A stretch of 64,000 bases of DNA from positions 1-64,000 of the forward strand of contig NZ_BKNN01000008.1 of NCBI RefSeq assembly GCF_008993995.1, given 5' to 3'. The notes under the pieces are model-generated. The model did no database searches. It saw only the letters and a list, made by a program, of their open reading frames with translations, and was not told the DNA's origin. Source of the DNA: Acinetobacter brisouii. GTDB taxonomy: Bacteria > Pseudomonadota > Gammaproteobacteria > Pseudomonadales > Moraxellaceae. Each line of letters begins with the position of its first letter. The stretch's first letter is position 1. Below are positions 9,235 through 19,104 of this stretch, piece after piece. The translations under genes and the position numbers were made by a program.

Positions 9235-11272
9235 AAGCATAGCGAGGTGCCTCAGGGAGCCAGCGTTTGAGTAGTGGTTCAACCAGTTGCGGATGCTTTT
9301 GCATGATTTGCTGTGCCACATAATGCGCTTGATTTAGCAAGTGATCGTCACGTTCCAGTTTAGCCACCCGAAAACCCAAATCCCCCGTTTGTTTGGTGCC
9401 GAGCAGCTCACCAGGACCACGCAGTTCCAAATCTTTTTCGGCAATCACAAAGCCATCATTACTTTCTCTTAAAATCGACAGGCGCTCATGTCCATTTTGC
9501 GATAGTGGGGTTTTATATAGCAACACGCAAAAACTGGCGAGAGCACCACGTCCAACTCGTCCGCGTAACTGGTGTAACTGCGATAAACCGAGCCGTTCAG
9601 CATTTTCAATAATCATCAGACTGGCATTGGGAACATCGACTCCGACCTCAATTACTGTAGTGGCAATCAGCAGTTGCAACTCATTGTCTTTAAACTGCTG
9701 CATGACACGTTGCTTGTCATCGGCTTTCATTTTGCCATGTACCAAGCCGATTTTTAGCTCAGGGAAACGCTGCTGAATTTCCTGATAAGTGGCTTCAGCG
9801 GCTTGAGCATCGAGGGTTTCGGATTGTTCGACCAGTGTGCAGACCCAGTAGGCTTGCTTGCCTTCGGTGCAGTTATTGACAATGCGTTGCAGCACTTCTT
9901 CACGGCGGTCAATCGGAATGGCAACGGTTTGAATCGGCGTACGCCCTGGGGGAAGTTCGTCAATAATTGAGGTATCCAAATCCCCATAGGCACTCATGGC
10001 GAGGGTACGAGGGATCGGGGTTGCGGTCATCACCAGTTGATGCGGTGTGTATTGGGCATCGCCTTTATTGCGTAACGCCAAACGCTGATCGACCCCGAAG
10101 CGGTGCTGTTCATCAATAATCACTAAACCGAGTTTGGCAAATTTTACATTGTCCTGAAATAAAGCATGTGTCCCAATCACCAGTTGTGCTGCGCCTGTCG
10201 CAATTAGGTTCTCGGCTGCGGCACGCGCTTTACCTTTTTGTTTGCCTGAGAGCCATGCCACGCTTAAACCTAAAGGCTCAAACCAGCGTTTAAAGTTGAG
10301 GTAATGCTGCTCCGCCAAAATTTCGGTCGGTGCCATCAGCGCGACTTGCCAGTCGGCTTCTAGGGCATGACAGGCTGCAACGCCTGCAACCAGTGTTTTT
10401 CCTGCACCGACATCACCCTGAACTAAGCGCAGCATAGGTTTGTTCTGTTTCAGGTCATCTGCGATTTCTTTGGACACCCGTTTTTGTGCGTTGGTCATTT
10501 TAAATGGTAGCCCTGCCAAAAGCTGTTTGGCAAGGACTTTGCTGCTTGACAGAACAGGCGCTTGGATTTGCTGAATATAGGCACGACGGGTGAGTAAACT
10601 GAGTTGATGGGCCACCAGTTCTTCAAAAATCAGGCGCTGCTGTGCAGGATGTGAACCTTGTGCCAGTTGTAGCATGTTGGCACTGAGCGGTGGCTCGTGA
10701 ATATAAAATAGCGCATCTTTGAGGGCGTAGCCATTACAAAACTGGCTTGGTATCAGTTCAGGCAAGTCATCACTGTGTTGCTGTAAGGCTTGCTTGACAT
10801 ATTCACGCAGTTTGGTTTGGGTTAAGCCCTCGGTACTGGGGTAAATCGCGGTCAGCTGGGTTTTGGGTAAGGGCGTATGGGCATGAATTGCCTGAATTTC
10901 AGGGTGATATAACTCTAAACCACGCGCACCCACACGGATTTCCCCAAACACCCGCACCCGATGTCCGACCTGTAAGGTATTGGTCAGGTTTTTATAGATA
11001 TGGTAAAAACGCAAGGTGACTTTGCCAAAATCATCTTGCAGCGCCACCGCCATAGACTTACGTTTGCCCGCAGGAAAATCGACCGATTGCACCACACCCT
11101 CAAGCAAATAACTGCGTCCAACTTGCAGTTGGTTCATGGCAATAATGCTGCTACGATCTTCATAGTCACGTGGTAAGTGAAATAGCAAATCATCGGTGGT
11201 GAAAAGGTTCAGTTTTTCTAAGAGCGCGGCAGTTGCTTGACCCACGCCTTGTAATTGATGAATTAAAGCCAT
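9227..11272 (-). CDS. recG: ATP-dependent DNA helicase RecG
   Basis: A 681-residue protein that drives branch migration and remodels stalled replication forks. It has an N-terminal wedge OB domain (about 60-150), Walker A GDVGAGKT (near 287-294), the DExx box DEQHRFGV and a C-terminal helicase domain with VGVDVPNAS and QLRGRVGRG. The usual RecG length is near 690. comF follows with an 8-bp overlap. Confidence 0.95.
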   Translation of the reverse strand: MALIHQLQGVGQATAALLEKLNLFTTDDLLFHLPRDYEDRSSIIAMNQLQVGRSYLLEGVVQSVDFPAGKRKSMAVALQDDFGKVTLRFYHIYKNLTNTLQVGHRVRVFGEIRVGARGLELYHPEIQAIHAHTPLPKTQLTAIYPSTEGLTQTKLREYVKQALQQHSDDLPELIPSQFCNGYALKDALFYIHEPPLSANMLQLAQGSHPAQQRLIFEELVAHQLSLLTRRAYIQQIQAPVLSSSKVLAKQLLAGLPFKMTNAQKRVSKEIADDLKQNKPMLRLVQGDVGAGKTLVAGVAACHALEADWQVALMAPTEILAEQHYLNFKRWFEPLGLSVAWLSGKQKGKARAAAENLIATGAAQLVIGTHALFQDNVKFAKLGLVIIDEQHRFGVDQRLALRNKGDAQYTPHQLVMTATPIPRTLAMSAYGDLDTSIIDELPPGRTPIQTVAIPIDRREEVLQRIVNNCTEGKQAYWVCTLVEQSETLDAQAAEATYQEIQQRFPELKIGLVHGKMKADDKQRVMQQFKDNELQLLIATTVIEVGVDVPNASLMIIENAERLGLSQLHQLRGRVGRGALASFCVLLYKTPLSQNGHERLSILRESNDGFVIAEKDLELRGPGELLGTKQTGDLGFRVAKLERDDHLLNQAHYVAQQIMQKHPQLVEPLLKRWLPEAPRYAYV

Positions 11273-11295
11273 GTCCCTCCAGCTTAGGTCATGTC

Positions 11296-12111
11296 ATGCA
11301 TATTGTATTTATTGGTTATGGTAAAACATCTCAACGTGTTGCAAAACAGCTATTTGCACAAGGACACCAGATTAGCACAATTAGTCGCAGCCTGAAAACA
11401 GACACCTTTGCTCAGCATTATACGCAAGATATTCATGCTTTGGATTTAAGCCAACTTGCCCCGATTGATTGGGTCTATGTGTTGCTCAGCCCAGATCAGA
11501 GCAGTGTCGAAGGTTATCAGCAGACTTATGTGGATTCGGTTGCACCGATTGTGGCGGCATTGCATTCGCATCCTGTGAAAAAGGTCGTCGTCGTGTCTTC
11601 AACGCGGGTGTATGGCGAAAATACAGGGCAGAAGATTGATGATGATAGCCTAATCCAACCGATTGATGCACAGGGGCATTTGTTGTGGGAAATGGAGCAA
11701 CTTTGGCAACAGGCTTATCCTGAACAAAGTATTATCATTCGTCCAAGCGGGATTTATGGCGACAGTGTCGCGAGAATGTGCAAGCTGGCAAAAAACACCA
11801 GTATTTATCCCAATACACACTGGAGTAACCGTATTCATGTCGATGATCTGGCAGGTTTTCTGGCGTATTTAACAGCGTTACCACAACATCAGCCCAGTTA
11901 TATTGTGACCAATGCTCAGCCAACTTTGCTGCATGAAGTGCTTGAGTGGTTTCAGCAGCAATTGGCTTTGCCACAGTTAACGGTGGCACATCCTGAACAG
12001 GTTTCGGGAAAACGTTTGTATGCGACGCATTTACAGCAAAGTGGTTTTCAGTTGCAGCATGCCGATTGCTTTCAAGATTATGCAGCGTTATTGGCGCAGC
12101 AGTCACGATGA
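11296..12111 (+). CDS. NAD(P)-binding epimerase-like protein (YeeZ type)
   Basis: A 271-residue extended SDR protein. The start MHIVFIGYGK at 11296 is preferred because the longer frame runs back over the recG start. The N-terminal dinucleotide fold (GYGKTSQRVAKQL), SSTRVYG (with the SDR Tyr) and the later PSGIYG motif are visible. Members resemble NAD-dependent epimerases and dehydratases; the substrate is unknown. Divergent from recG with only 23 bp between the starts. Confidence 0.72.
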   Translation: MHIVFIGYGKTSQRVAKQLFAQGHQISTISRSLKTDTFAQHYTQDIHALDLSQLAPIDWVYVLLSPDQSSVEGYQQTYVDSVAPIVAALHSHPVKKVVVVSSTRVYGENTGQKIDDDSLIQPIDAQGHLLWEMEQLWQQAYPEQSIIIRPSGIYGDSVARMCKLAKNTSIYPNTHWSNRIHVDDLAGFLAYLTALPQHQPSYIVTNAQPTLLHEVLEWFQQQLALPQLTVAHPEQVSGKRLYATHLQQSGFQLQHADCFQDYAALLAQQSR

Positions 12112-12144
12112 ATTAACTGATTTGAAAATATTTAAATAAAAAAA

Positions 12145-12167
12145 CCGCATTCAAAGATGCGGCTTTT
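12145..12167. terminator. bidirectional terminator
   Basis: CCGCAT (12145-12150) and ATGCGG (12157-12162), flanked by an A-run on the left and TTTT on the right. It closes the epimerase and the convergent plsB. Confidence 0.72.
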
Positions 12168-12180
12168 AAATTTAGATCAC

Positions 12181-14757
12181 TTATTTTTTCTTACGTTTTG
12201 AACGGCGTTTGGCATTGTGCTCTGCCATTGCTGCCAAGGCTTGTTGTAATTCTTCATCACTGAACGTGGTGATATGACGTAGCATTTGACGCGTGGTATC
12301 GTCTAGAACCAAGTTGGCATATTGTGCAACACGGCTAAAGTTTTCATCGTATTCCAAGAAGCCTTGTTCATTGGTTTTGATGTAGTTTTGCTGTGTTAAG
12401 ACTTTCAGGAAGCTTTGGAACAAGGCTTTGTCAAAGAATTCTGGTGAATTGAATTCATACAACACAGACAAACGCTGACCAAGTAAATGGCTCAAGTCTT
12501 CGACCTGTTTCGCTGAAATATTGCCAGAACCACGCTGAGTAATGAGCGCCAACGTGATGTAATAGCGTTCCAGACTTTGTTTGACAGGTGCCATCATCAG
12601 CACCAATTGATTATGTGCTTCTGAATTTGGCGTTGGGCTATGCAAATCACCTTGATTGTCGGCTGAAATCAGACCTGCTTGAATCATGGCATCGGTATAG
12701 GCTTGAATTGGCTGATTCAACTCAGACACATCCCATTTCATAAACAATTCTGCTTTTAAGAATGGGTACAGGGTACAAATCACATTGCCCAAGTCTTCTC
12801 GGCTAATTTTGCCATTTAACTCAACCAAAGATGCGATCAAAGATGGCAAAACAAACGCATGTAAAATGTTATTACGGAAGTAAGTGAGCAATACCGCTTG
12901 GTTGTCCTCAACCGTGATAATGTCGCCAAGTGCATGTTGTACACGTTTTAGCAGTTTAAGCTTCAAGCCATAGCTGATCATTTCCTTGCCTGAAAGTGCC
13001 GTCACTTCGCTACGGGTATCATATGGCAGGAAGGTCGCCAAATTACGATAGGTATCGAGCTGTTTAATAAACAGTTCTTCATCAAGCGTGTGTTTATCGG
13101 TTGCTAGTAAAATGAGCGACAACAGTGAAACAGGGTTGATCACCACCGCATTATTAATTTTTTCCAAGATGGCATGTGCCGAGCTGGTCACTGCATCTGA
13201 AACCACTGAAGGAATTGGATCATCATTCTTTTCAATGCGAATGTTGTCAGCATTGTGCGCTTTGAGCAGGTCATTTAAGAATACAGGCTCGCCAAAGTTG
13301 ACGTGTACTTTGCCAAAAATACGCTCGATTTTACGCAAAGTTTTGGCAATGCCAAACAGTGACTCAGCTTCTTTGGGATTGCCTTGCATTTCACCAATAT
13401 AGGTAGAACCTTCCATCAGACGTTCATAACCAATATAGGTTGGAATAAACACAATCGGCTTGTTGTTGGCGCTACGCAAATGACTATGTACAGTCATGGC
13501 AAGCATGCCTGTTTTCGGTGGTAACAAGCGTCCTGTACGTGAACGACCACCCTCAATGAAGTATTCTAATGGCGTGTTACGTGACACGATACTATATAAA
13601 TATTCTTTAAAAACTGTTGTATATAAACCATTTCCACGGAATGAACGGCGAATAAAGAACGCACCGCCACCGCGTAATAATTGACCGACAAAAGGCAGGT
13701 TCAGGTTATCGCCTGCCGCAATGTACGGTACCATTAAACCACGACGGTGAATAATATAAGACAACAACAGATAGTCGATATGACTGCGGTGACACGGTGT
13801 GTACACCACTTCATAGTCTTTCGCCAATTCACGAACTGTATTGAAGTTATGCACTTCAACGCCGTCATATAGCTGTGTCCATAAACGGGTCAGTGCCATA
13901 TCGGCAAAACGTACAGTCGAGTAAGAATAGTCCGATACGATTTCATTGACATAGCCAATGGCGCGGCGCTCAGCTTCGAACAGGCTGATTTTGCTACGGA
14001 TACTTTCGCGGCGAATGGCTTCTTGCACATCGGGTGCTTTGATCAAAGACTGCATCACGTTACGGCGATCCGATAAATCGGGGCCTAAGACGGCTTCACG
14101 CTGACGATCCAGATATTGATTGAGCTGATTAATAATATAGGTGGCAGGCGATAAGTTTGGATGTTGCTCTTTGGCAAAATTCACCAACTCACGTAACGAC
14201 TGTTCAGGATGGAATTCAATAAATGATTGACGACCATGTACCCCGATATTGATTAATTGTTTGAGTGTGCTTGGGGTTGCCCAAGTGTCTGTAAACAAGA
14301 GTTTAAATAAAGAATCTTCTTTGTCTGGTGAACGCCCCCACAAGATGGTGACAGGCACAAGCTGAATGTCGAGTTCGGGTTGTTGCTGTAAAATTTCGAT
14401 TAGACGTAACAGACGCGGCGGCAAGGTTGGTGCACTGGCATTCAATAAATAGTTATGGTCGGGTTGTTGTAAAAAGAACACCGACGTTTTTTCACTGTGA
14501 TTGCCGAGCTGTAAAGGCTCCAATGCTGGCGGCAATTTAAGACGGCGAGTTTCACCATCGACCACCAACGCATTACTGCGTGAATAATTTTGCAGTACAT
14601 AGCAAATCATTTTTTTTGATGGATGCACCACTTCGCTGTTTTCTGTGCTTGGTGCAGAAGTAGGTGGAACATCGCCAAGAACGTGTGGAGTTACCACAAG
14701 GTCAAGAATTTTGCTTGATAGTCTACGGTACATTTGACCAAAACTATTCTTGGACAT
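12181..14757 (-). CDS. plsB: glycerol-3-phosphate 1-O-acyltransferase PlsB
   Basis: An inner-membrane-associated enzyme of 858 residues that makes lysophosphatidic acid from glycerol-3-phosphate and acyl-ACP or acyl-CoA, the first step of phospholipid synthesis. Start MSKNSFGQ is chosen because AGGAG stands just ahead. Acyltransferase motifs: HRSHIDYLLLSY (H-x4-D), FFIRRSFRGN, YFIEGGRSRTGR and FIPTYIGYERL, spread over about residues 310-450. A Lys/Arg-rich tail ends the protein. Length fits PlsB (about 800-860). Confidence 0.95.
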   Translation of the reverse strand: MSKNSFGQMYRRLSSKILDLVVTPHVLGDVPPTSAPSTENSEVVHPSKKMICYVLQNYSRSNALVVDGETRRLKLPPALEPLQLGNHSEKTSVFFLQQPDHNYLLNASAPTLPPRLLRLIEILQQQPELDIQLVPVTILWGRSPDKEDSLFKLLFTDTWATPSTLKQLINIGVHGRQSFIEFHPEQSLRELVNFAKEQHPNLSPATYIINQLNQYLDRQREAVLGPDLSDRRNVMQSLIKAPDVQEAIRRESIRSKISLFEAERRAIGYVNEIVSDYSYSTVRFADMALTRLWTQLYDGVEVHNFNTVRELAKDYEVVYTPCHRSHIDYLLLSYIIHRRGLMVPYIAAGDNLNLPFVGQLLRGGGAFFIRRSFRGNGLYTTVFKEYLYSIVSRNTPLEYFIEGGRSRTGRLLPPKTGMLAMTVHSHLRSANNKPIVFIPTYIGYERLMEGSTYIGEMQGNPKEAESLFGIAKTLRKIERIFGKVHVNFGEPVFLNDLLKAHNADNIRIEKNDDPIPSVVSDAVTSSAHAILEKINNAVVINPVSLLSLILLATDKHTLDEELFIKQLDTYRNLATFLPYDTRSEVTALSGKEMISYGLKLKLLKRVQHALGDIITVEDNQAVLLTYFRNNILHAFVLPSLIASLVELNGKISREDLGNVICTLYPFLKAELFMKWDVSELNQPIQAYTDAMIQAGLISADNQGDLHSPTPNSEAHNQLVLMMAPVKQSLERYYITLALITQRGSGNISAKQVEDLSHLLGQRLSVLYEFNSPEFFDKALFQSFLKVLTQQNYIKTNEQGFLEYDENFSRVAQYANLVLDDTTRQMLRHITTFSDEELQQALAAMAEHNAKRRSKRKKK

Positions 14758-15064
14758 AAAAACTCCTACTTCAACACAATGGCAAAGTGATAAAAACAAA
14801 CAGGATAAAGCTAGGTGAGAAATGATAGACCCAAGCCTTTGCCAATTTTAACCAAAATGGAGGGCTTTGCGCACAAATTGCGTTGAAAAAACGTAGTTTC
14901 AAGTCATTGAAATCAGAAAAAACCAGATCTTACAGGTTTTTAGCTGATCCATTTTGCATAAAAACCTTGAAATCACATCGGGTTTTTTGTCTAGATCAGA
15001 TGTTGTGGCACAATAAAGCTTCTGTTTTATGGTCTTGAAAACCGTTTAGATTAGGGAATTGATG
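14758..15064. promoter_or_regulatory. divergent promoter region between plsB and tesB
   Basis: This 307-bp AT-rich stretch has no ORF of note. A possible tesB promoter is TTGTGG (15003-15008), a 16-bp spacer, then TTTTAT (15025-15030). AGGGA at 15053-15057 is the tesB ribosome binding site. The plsB promoter could not be fixed. Confidence 0.4.
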
Positions 15065-15937
15065 ATGACACTCACCCAAGAATTAATCGACTTGCTCAGT
15101 TTGGAAAAACTGGAAGAAAATATTTACCGTGGACAAAGCCGCAATTTAGTGGGCAAGCGTGTTTTTGGTGGGCAAGTCTTAGGGCAAGCACTGCGTGCAG
15201 CATCGTATACCACAGATCGTCCTGCACATTCCTTACATGCTTACTTTTTATTTGGGGGAGATATTTCAGCCCCCATCATTTATGAAGTCGATCGTCTGCG
15301 AGATGGCAAAAGTTTTGTGAGCCGTCAAGTGCGTGCCATTCAACATGGGCGAACGATTTTCACAGCGATGGTATCTTTTGCAGCAGCAGAAGAAGGGCTA
15401 AATTATCAGCGTCATGCTCCAGATGTCCCAGCTCCTGAAAACCTCAAAAATGAAAAACAAATCAAAGAAGGTTTACTCGAATTTGTGCCTGAAAATGTCC
15501 GTACCAGTTTTATGCGTGACCGACATGTTGAACTGCGCCCTGTAGCTGAAATTCAAAATCCGTTTCGCCCGCAACCTGAGCCGCCTTATTATGCGCACTA
15601 TGTTAGAACGCATGAGCAGATTCAGGCAGAGCAGGACAGTATTGCCTTGCATCAATCGATTGTGGCGTTTTATTCGGATTTTACGCTCATGACCACAGCA
15701 TTACGCCCACATGGTCTGAACTATTTATCACCAAGTTTGCAATGTGCCAGCATTGACCATGCAATTTATTTCCATAAGCCGCTGCGTGCTGATGACTGGA
15801 TGTTGTATGACATGGAAGCAACCGTAAGTGCAGGTTCACGTGGTTTAAACTATGGCTACATGTGGCAAAATGGCGAGTTGGTGTGTAGCACCGTGCAAGA
15901 AGGCTTAATGCGTTTACGCGAAATTGAAGCGCAATAA
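15065..15937 (+). CDS. tesB: acyl-CoA thioesterase II TesB
   Basis: A double-hotdog thioesterase of 290 residues. Start MTLTQELID is preferred over two codons just upstream because AGGGA is then 7 nt away. Family landmarks include RVFGGQVLGQAL (about 29-40), LRDGKSFVSRQV and the C-terminal STVQEGLMR. The catalytic Asp/Thr/Gln triad region is conserved. The enzyme hydrolyses medium and long acyl-CoAs in the cytoplasm. Confidence 0.92.
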   Translation: MTLTQELIDLLSLEKLEENIYRGQSRNLVGKRVFGGQVLGQALRAASYTTDRPAHSLHAYFLFGGDISAPIIYEVDRLRDGKSFVSRQVRAIQHGRTIFTAMVSFAAAEEGLNYQRHAPDVPAPENLKNEKQIKEGLLEFVPENVRTSFMRDRHVELRPVAEIQNPFRPQPEPPYYAHYVRTHEQIQAEQDSIALHQSIVAFYSDFTLMTTALRPHGLNYLSPSLQCASIDHAIYFHKPLRADDWMLYDMEATVSAGSRGLNYGYMWQNGELVCSTVQEGLMRLREIEAQ

Positions 15938-15946
15938 AACGGATTG

Positions 15947-15975
15947 GGCTAAGACAAATCAGGTCTTAGCCTTAT
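15947..15975 (+). terminator. intrinsic terminator after tesB
   Basis: GGCTAAGAC (15947-15955) pairs with GTCTTAGCC (15963-15971), followed by TTATTG. The T-tract is short. Confidence 0.65.
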
Positions 15976-16073
15976 TGCAATCAACTGAATTTGTATATTC
16001 AAAATAGCGCTCGATTCAGTTGGTTTACCATGCCATAGTATGCAAACTGCATAAAACAACAAATCGAGATCAG

Positions 16074-17315
16074 ATGAGCTTAAATACCAAAATCTTTATT
16101 GCAGCACTGATTGGCATTGCCTATGGCTTATTGCTGCGACTTTATCCGAATACCTCTTTTTTTAATGACAGCCTGTATGTACTGAGTATTGTAAGTGGCA
16201 TTTTTATTGGTTTTTTAAAGATGTTACTGGTGCCTTTGGTTTTTTCCTCGATTGTGATTGGGGTTGCCAGTCTGGAATCAGGTCATCAATTGGGTAAGGT
16301 TTGGAAAGTTACTTTGTTGTGTAGCCTAACCACCATGAGCCTGTCATTATTTTTAGGGCTGTTGGGTGCACATCTTTTTGAGGTGGGTAAAGGTCTAGAT
16401 GTTGCGATGTTCCAAAGTGCCATGCAGCAACATCAACCCGCAGCACAAAATTTAGATGCCTCATCATTCCTGATGAACTTTGTGCAAAATACCCTGATCA
16501 ATCCATTTAAAGCCTTTAGTGATGGCAATGTGCTGTCTGTGGTGATTTTCTCAATGCTGATTGGTCTGGCACTGGTTTATGGCGGAGAGCGCTTTTCGGG
16601 TATTCGCCGTCTTAGTCAGGAATTCTTTGAGTTGGTTATGCTGTTGGTGAATTGGGTCATGAAACTTGCACCCATCGGAATTTTAGCGCTGCTTGCCAAA
16701 CTAATTGCTAAAGAAGATTTATCGGTTCTCAGTCGTTTGGCAGAGTTTGCCGCAGTGGTGACAGGAACGACTTTATTTCATGGAATTGTGGTTTTACCTT
16801 TGCTGTTGTGGATTTTTGGCAAAATGTCACCGTGGAAATTTTTTAAGGGCACACGTTTAGCCTTAGTAACCGCCTTTGCGACCAGTTCCAGTTCTGCCAC
16901 CATGCCACTGAGTATGAAATGCGCGCAGGAAAATTTAGGGGTACGTCCACAAATCGCAGGTTTTGTCATTCCGCTTGGTTCGCATCTGAATATGGATGGT
17001 ACAGCATTGTATGAAGCGGCGGCTGCCTTGTTTGTTGCCAATTTAATGGGTCTGGACTTGCATTTAGGGCAACAGATTATTGTCTGTCTAACCGCGATGA
17101 TCGCATCTTTGGGTGCGCCTGGTATTCCAAGTGCGGGCATGGTGACTATGATTATGGTGTTACAGTCGGTGGGACTGCCTGCCGAAGCGATTGCGATTTT
17201 GCTCCCCATAGACCGTATTTTGGATACCGTCAGAACGGTGGTCAATGTGCAGGGTGATATGATGGTGAGTGTGGTGGTGGATCGTTATACTCGTATTCCA
17301 CAAGACCCGAGCTAG
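16074..17315 (+). CDS. dicarboxylate/amino acid:cation symporter (DAACS family)
   Basis: A 413-residue GltP/DctA-type transporter, started at MSLNTKIF; an in-frame ATG 18 codons upstream lacks a good site. About eight membrane helices and two re-entrant loops are expected. Motifs: the serine-rich TSSSSATMPLS (loop HP1), NMDGTALYEA (TM7, Na+ site) and GAPGIPSAG (HP2). Likely substrates are glutamate, aspartate, serine or C4-dicarboxylates, driven by Na+ or H+. Confidence 0.9.
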   Translation: MSLNTKIFIAALIGIAYGLLLRLYPNTSFFNDSLYVLSIVSGIFIGFLKMLLVPLVFSSIVIGVASLESGHQLGKVWKVTLLCSLTTMSLSLFLGLLGAHLFEVGKGLDVAMFQSAMQQHQPAAQNLDASSFLMNFVQNTLINPFKAFSDGNVLSVVIFSMLIGLALVYGGERFSGIRRLSQEFFELVMLLVNWVMKLAPIGILALLAKLIAKEDLSVLSRLAEFAAVVTGTTLFHGIVVLPLLLWIFGKMSPWKFFKGTRLALVTAFATSSSSATMPLSMKCAQENLGVRPQIAGFVIPLGSHLNMDGTALYEAAAALFVANLMGLDLHLGQQIIVCLTAMIASLGAPGIPSAGMVTMIMVLQSVGLPAEAIAILLPIDRILDTVRTVVNVQGDMMVSVVVDRYTRIPQDPS

Positions 17316-17333
17316 TTAGAAAAATAAGATCGC

Positions 17334-17359
17334 AGATTGTCTGCTTGAGCAGACAATCT
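17334..17359 (+). terminator. stem-loop after the symporter gene
   Basis: AGATTGTCTGC (17334-17344), loop TTGA, GCAGACAATCT (17349-17359). The stem is perfect but only a weak T-tract follows, so it may protect the 3' end rather than terminate. Confidence 0.5.
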
Positions 17360-17476
17360 AGTTTGAAGATTGATGAGAAATCGAGCTCTTGTGTGACAGT
17401 TAAAAAGCAATGATCTTCAGCCTAACAGTCCTAAATAAGCTAAACTCACATTTTAAATCTATAAAACTCAGTTCAC

Positions 17477-17902
17477 ATGTCTTCATCTCTACAGCCCATC
17501 ATTACGGTTGCCGCCGCGATTATTTTTAACGCTCAAGGACAGGCACTTTTAGCACGTAAACGTCAAACCGAATTTTTTATGCAGGTTGGTGGGAAGCTTG
17601 AAGCCAACGAATCGGCTGAGCAGGGCTTACTGCGTGAAATTCAGGAAGAAATTGGTGTAACTGCACGAATTATCAAAGATTTGGGTACAGTGGAAACCGT
17701 TGCAGCCAATGAAGCCAATCATCGCTTATTGGCGCATTTATTTCATGTTGAATTGCTAGGTAAAGCTCAGGTGTCTGCCGAGCTAGCAGAAATTCAATGG
17801 GTCAATGTCTTTGCACCAATTCACTTGGCTTTAGCACCGCTAACCGAGCACTATGTGCTGCCGTATATTCGACAGCAATGTGCTGTGAATGAAATGGTCT
17901 GA
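17477..17902 (+). CDS. NUDIX hydrolase
   Basis: A 141-residue NUDIX protein. The box GKLEANESAEQGLLREIQ, continuing to EEIGV, fits G-x5-E-x7-REUxEExGU at about residues 39-61. It probably cleaves a nucleoside diphosphate linked to another group; the substrate cannot be told from sequence. It stands alone between the symporter and the convergent add gene. Confidence 0.85.
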   Translation: MSSSLQPIITVAAAIIFNAQGQALLARKRQTEFFMQVGGKLEANESAEQGLLREIQEEIGVTARIIKDLGTVETVAANEANHRLLAHLFHVELLGKAQVSAELAEIQWVNVFAPIHLALAPLTEHYVLPYIRQQCAVNEMV

Positions 17903-17945
17903 GGGTAAAAATGAGTCAGTGGGATGATGATTGTCCTGATCAAAA

Positions 17946-17986
17946 ATAAAAAAGCACTCGGCTGAATAGATTTTGAGTCAGCCGAG
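17946..17986 (-). terminator. intrinsic terminator after add
   Basis: Read on the minus strand, CTCGGCTGA pairs with TCAGCCGAG (17978-17986 with 17957-17965) across a 12-nt loop, followed by GTGC and a T-run (17946-17954 on the plus strand as A-run). Confidence 0.7.
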
Positions 17987-17994
17987 CAAGTGTC

Positions 17995-19017
17995 TTAATT
18001 TGTAGCGATTGCAGCATTGCGCTGAGCCACCTTCTCTTGAAGCTGCTGTTTTTCCTGTGCCGATAAAAAGGCGATGCTTAAACCATTTTGTTGTGCTTGT
18101 CGGATTTGTGCTTCGGACAAGCCTGCCTGTGGTGCAGCCTGTAAATATTCATGTTGAATATCAATGCCTTCAACCGCAGGATCATCGCTGTTAATGGTGG
18201 CTAAAATGCCATGTTCCAGAAAGGTTTTCAGTGGATGTTGACGAATGTCAGCAACCGTACTGGTTTGCAGATTTGAGGTAATGCAAGACTCGATTCCGAT
18301 CTGATGCTCAGCCAAATAATCCAGTAACTTCACATCTTCTACGGCTTTGACCCCATGCCCGATACGGGTTGCCCCAAGGGTTTGAATCGCTTGCCAAATA
18401 CTGCTTGCACCCGCAGCTTCACCTGCATGGATGCTGATTTGCCAGCCCGCATCGCGGGCTTGCTTGAAGTGTTCGATAAACAGTTCTCCTGAAAAGCCCA
18501 GTTCATCACCTGCCAAATCTAGTGCGGTAATTTGGTCACGATGAGCCAGTAAGGCATCCAGTTCTTGCTGGCAACGTGCCTGACCAAAAGTACGACTCAT
18601 AATGCCGATCAGTTTGGCAGGAAGGTCAAAGTCGCGGCTGCCTTGCCGAACACCATCAATCACGGCTTCGACCACGCCCGCCAGTGGGAGCTGATGGGTC
18701 ATCGCCATATAAAACGGTGAAAAGCGCAATTCGACATAGTCCAAACCTTGCTGTGCTGCATCCTGCATATTTTCCCAAGCCACACGGCGGCAGGCTTCCA
18801 AATCACCCAAGACTTTCACGCCCCAGTCCAGTTTGCTTAAGAAACTGAGCAGGTCAGGTTGATTGTCCATGACCTGAACATGCGGCAGCAGTTCGGGTAG
18901 GGTATTGGCAGGCAATTCAATCTGAAATTGTTGCCCGAGTTCTAAAATGGTTTGTGGGCGGATGTTGCCATCGAGGTGGCGGTGTAAATCGGTGAGCGGG
19001 ATATTTTTATCAATCAT
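17995..19017 (-). CDS. add: adenosine deaminase
   Basis: A 340-residue metalloenzyme that deaminates adenosine and deoxyadenosine to inosine forms in purine salvage. It closely resembles E. coli Add along its length as I recall it. Key parts: [11 protein letters not shown] (zinc His pair, residues about 9-19), HAGEAAG (zinc His and proton-relay Glu), GHGVKA and the zinc/catalytic SDDPAVEG. Start MIDKNIPL is chosen; an earlier in-frame ATG adds 13 unlike residues. Followed downstream by its own terminator. Confidence 0.93.
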   Translation of the reverse strand: MIDKNIPLTDLHRHLDGNIRPQTILELGQQFQIELPANTLPELLPHVQVMDNQPDLLSFLSKLDWGVKVLGDLEACRRVAWENMQDAAQQGLDYVELRFSPFYMAMTHQLPLAGVVEAVIDGVRQGSRDFDLPAKLIGIMSRTFGQARCQQELDALLAHRDQITALDLAGDELGFSGELFIEHFKQARDAGWQISIHAGEAAGASSIWQAIQTLGATRIGHGVKAVEDVKLLDYLAEHQIGIESCITSNLQTSTVADIRQHPLKTFLEHGILATINSDDPAVEGIDIQHEYLQAAPQAGLSEAQIRQAQQNGLSIAFLSAQEKQQLQEKVAQRNAAIATN

Positions 19018-19104
19018 TATTATTCGCCTAGACAGAAAAAAGCGTGATGTCCTCACAGCATAATCGCAAGTGGATTCATCACGCTAGTTCAAAGGCGAAA
19101 GGCT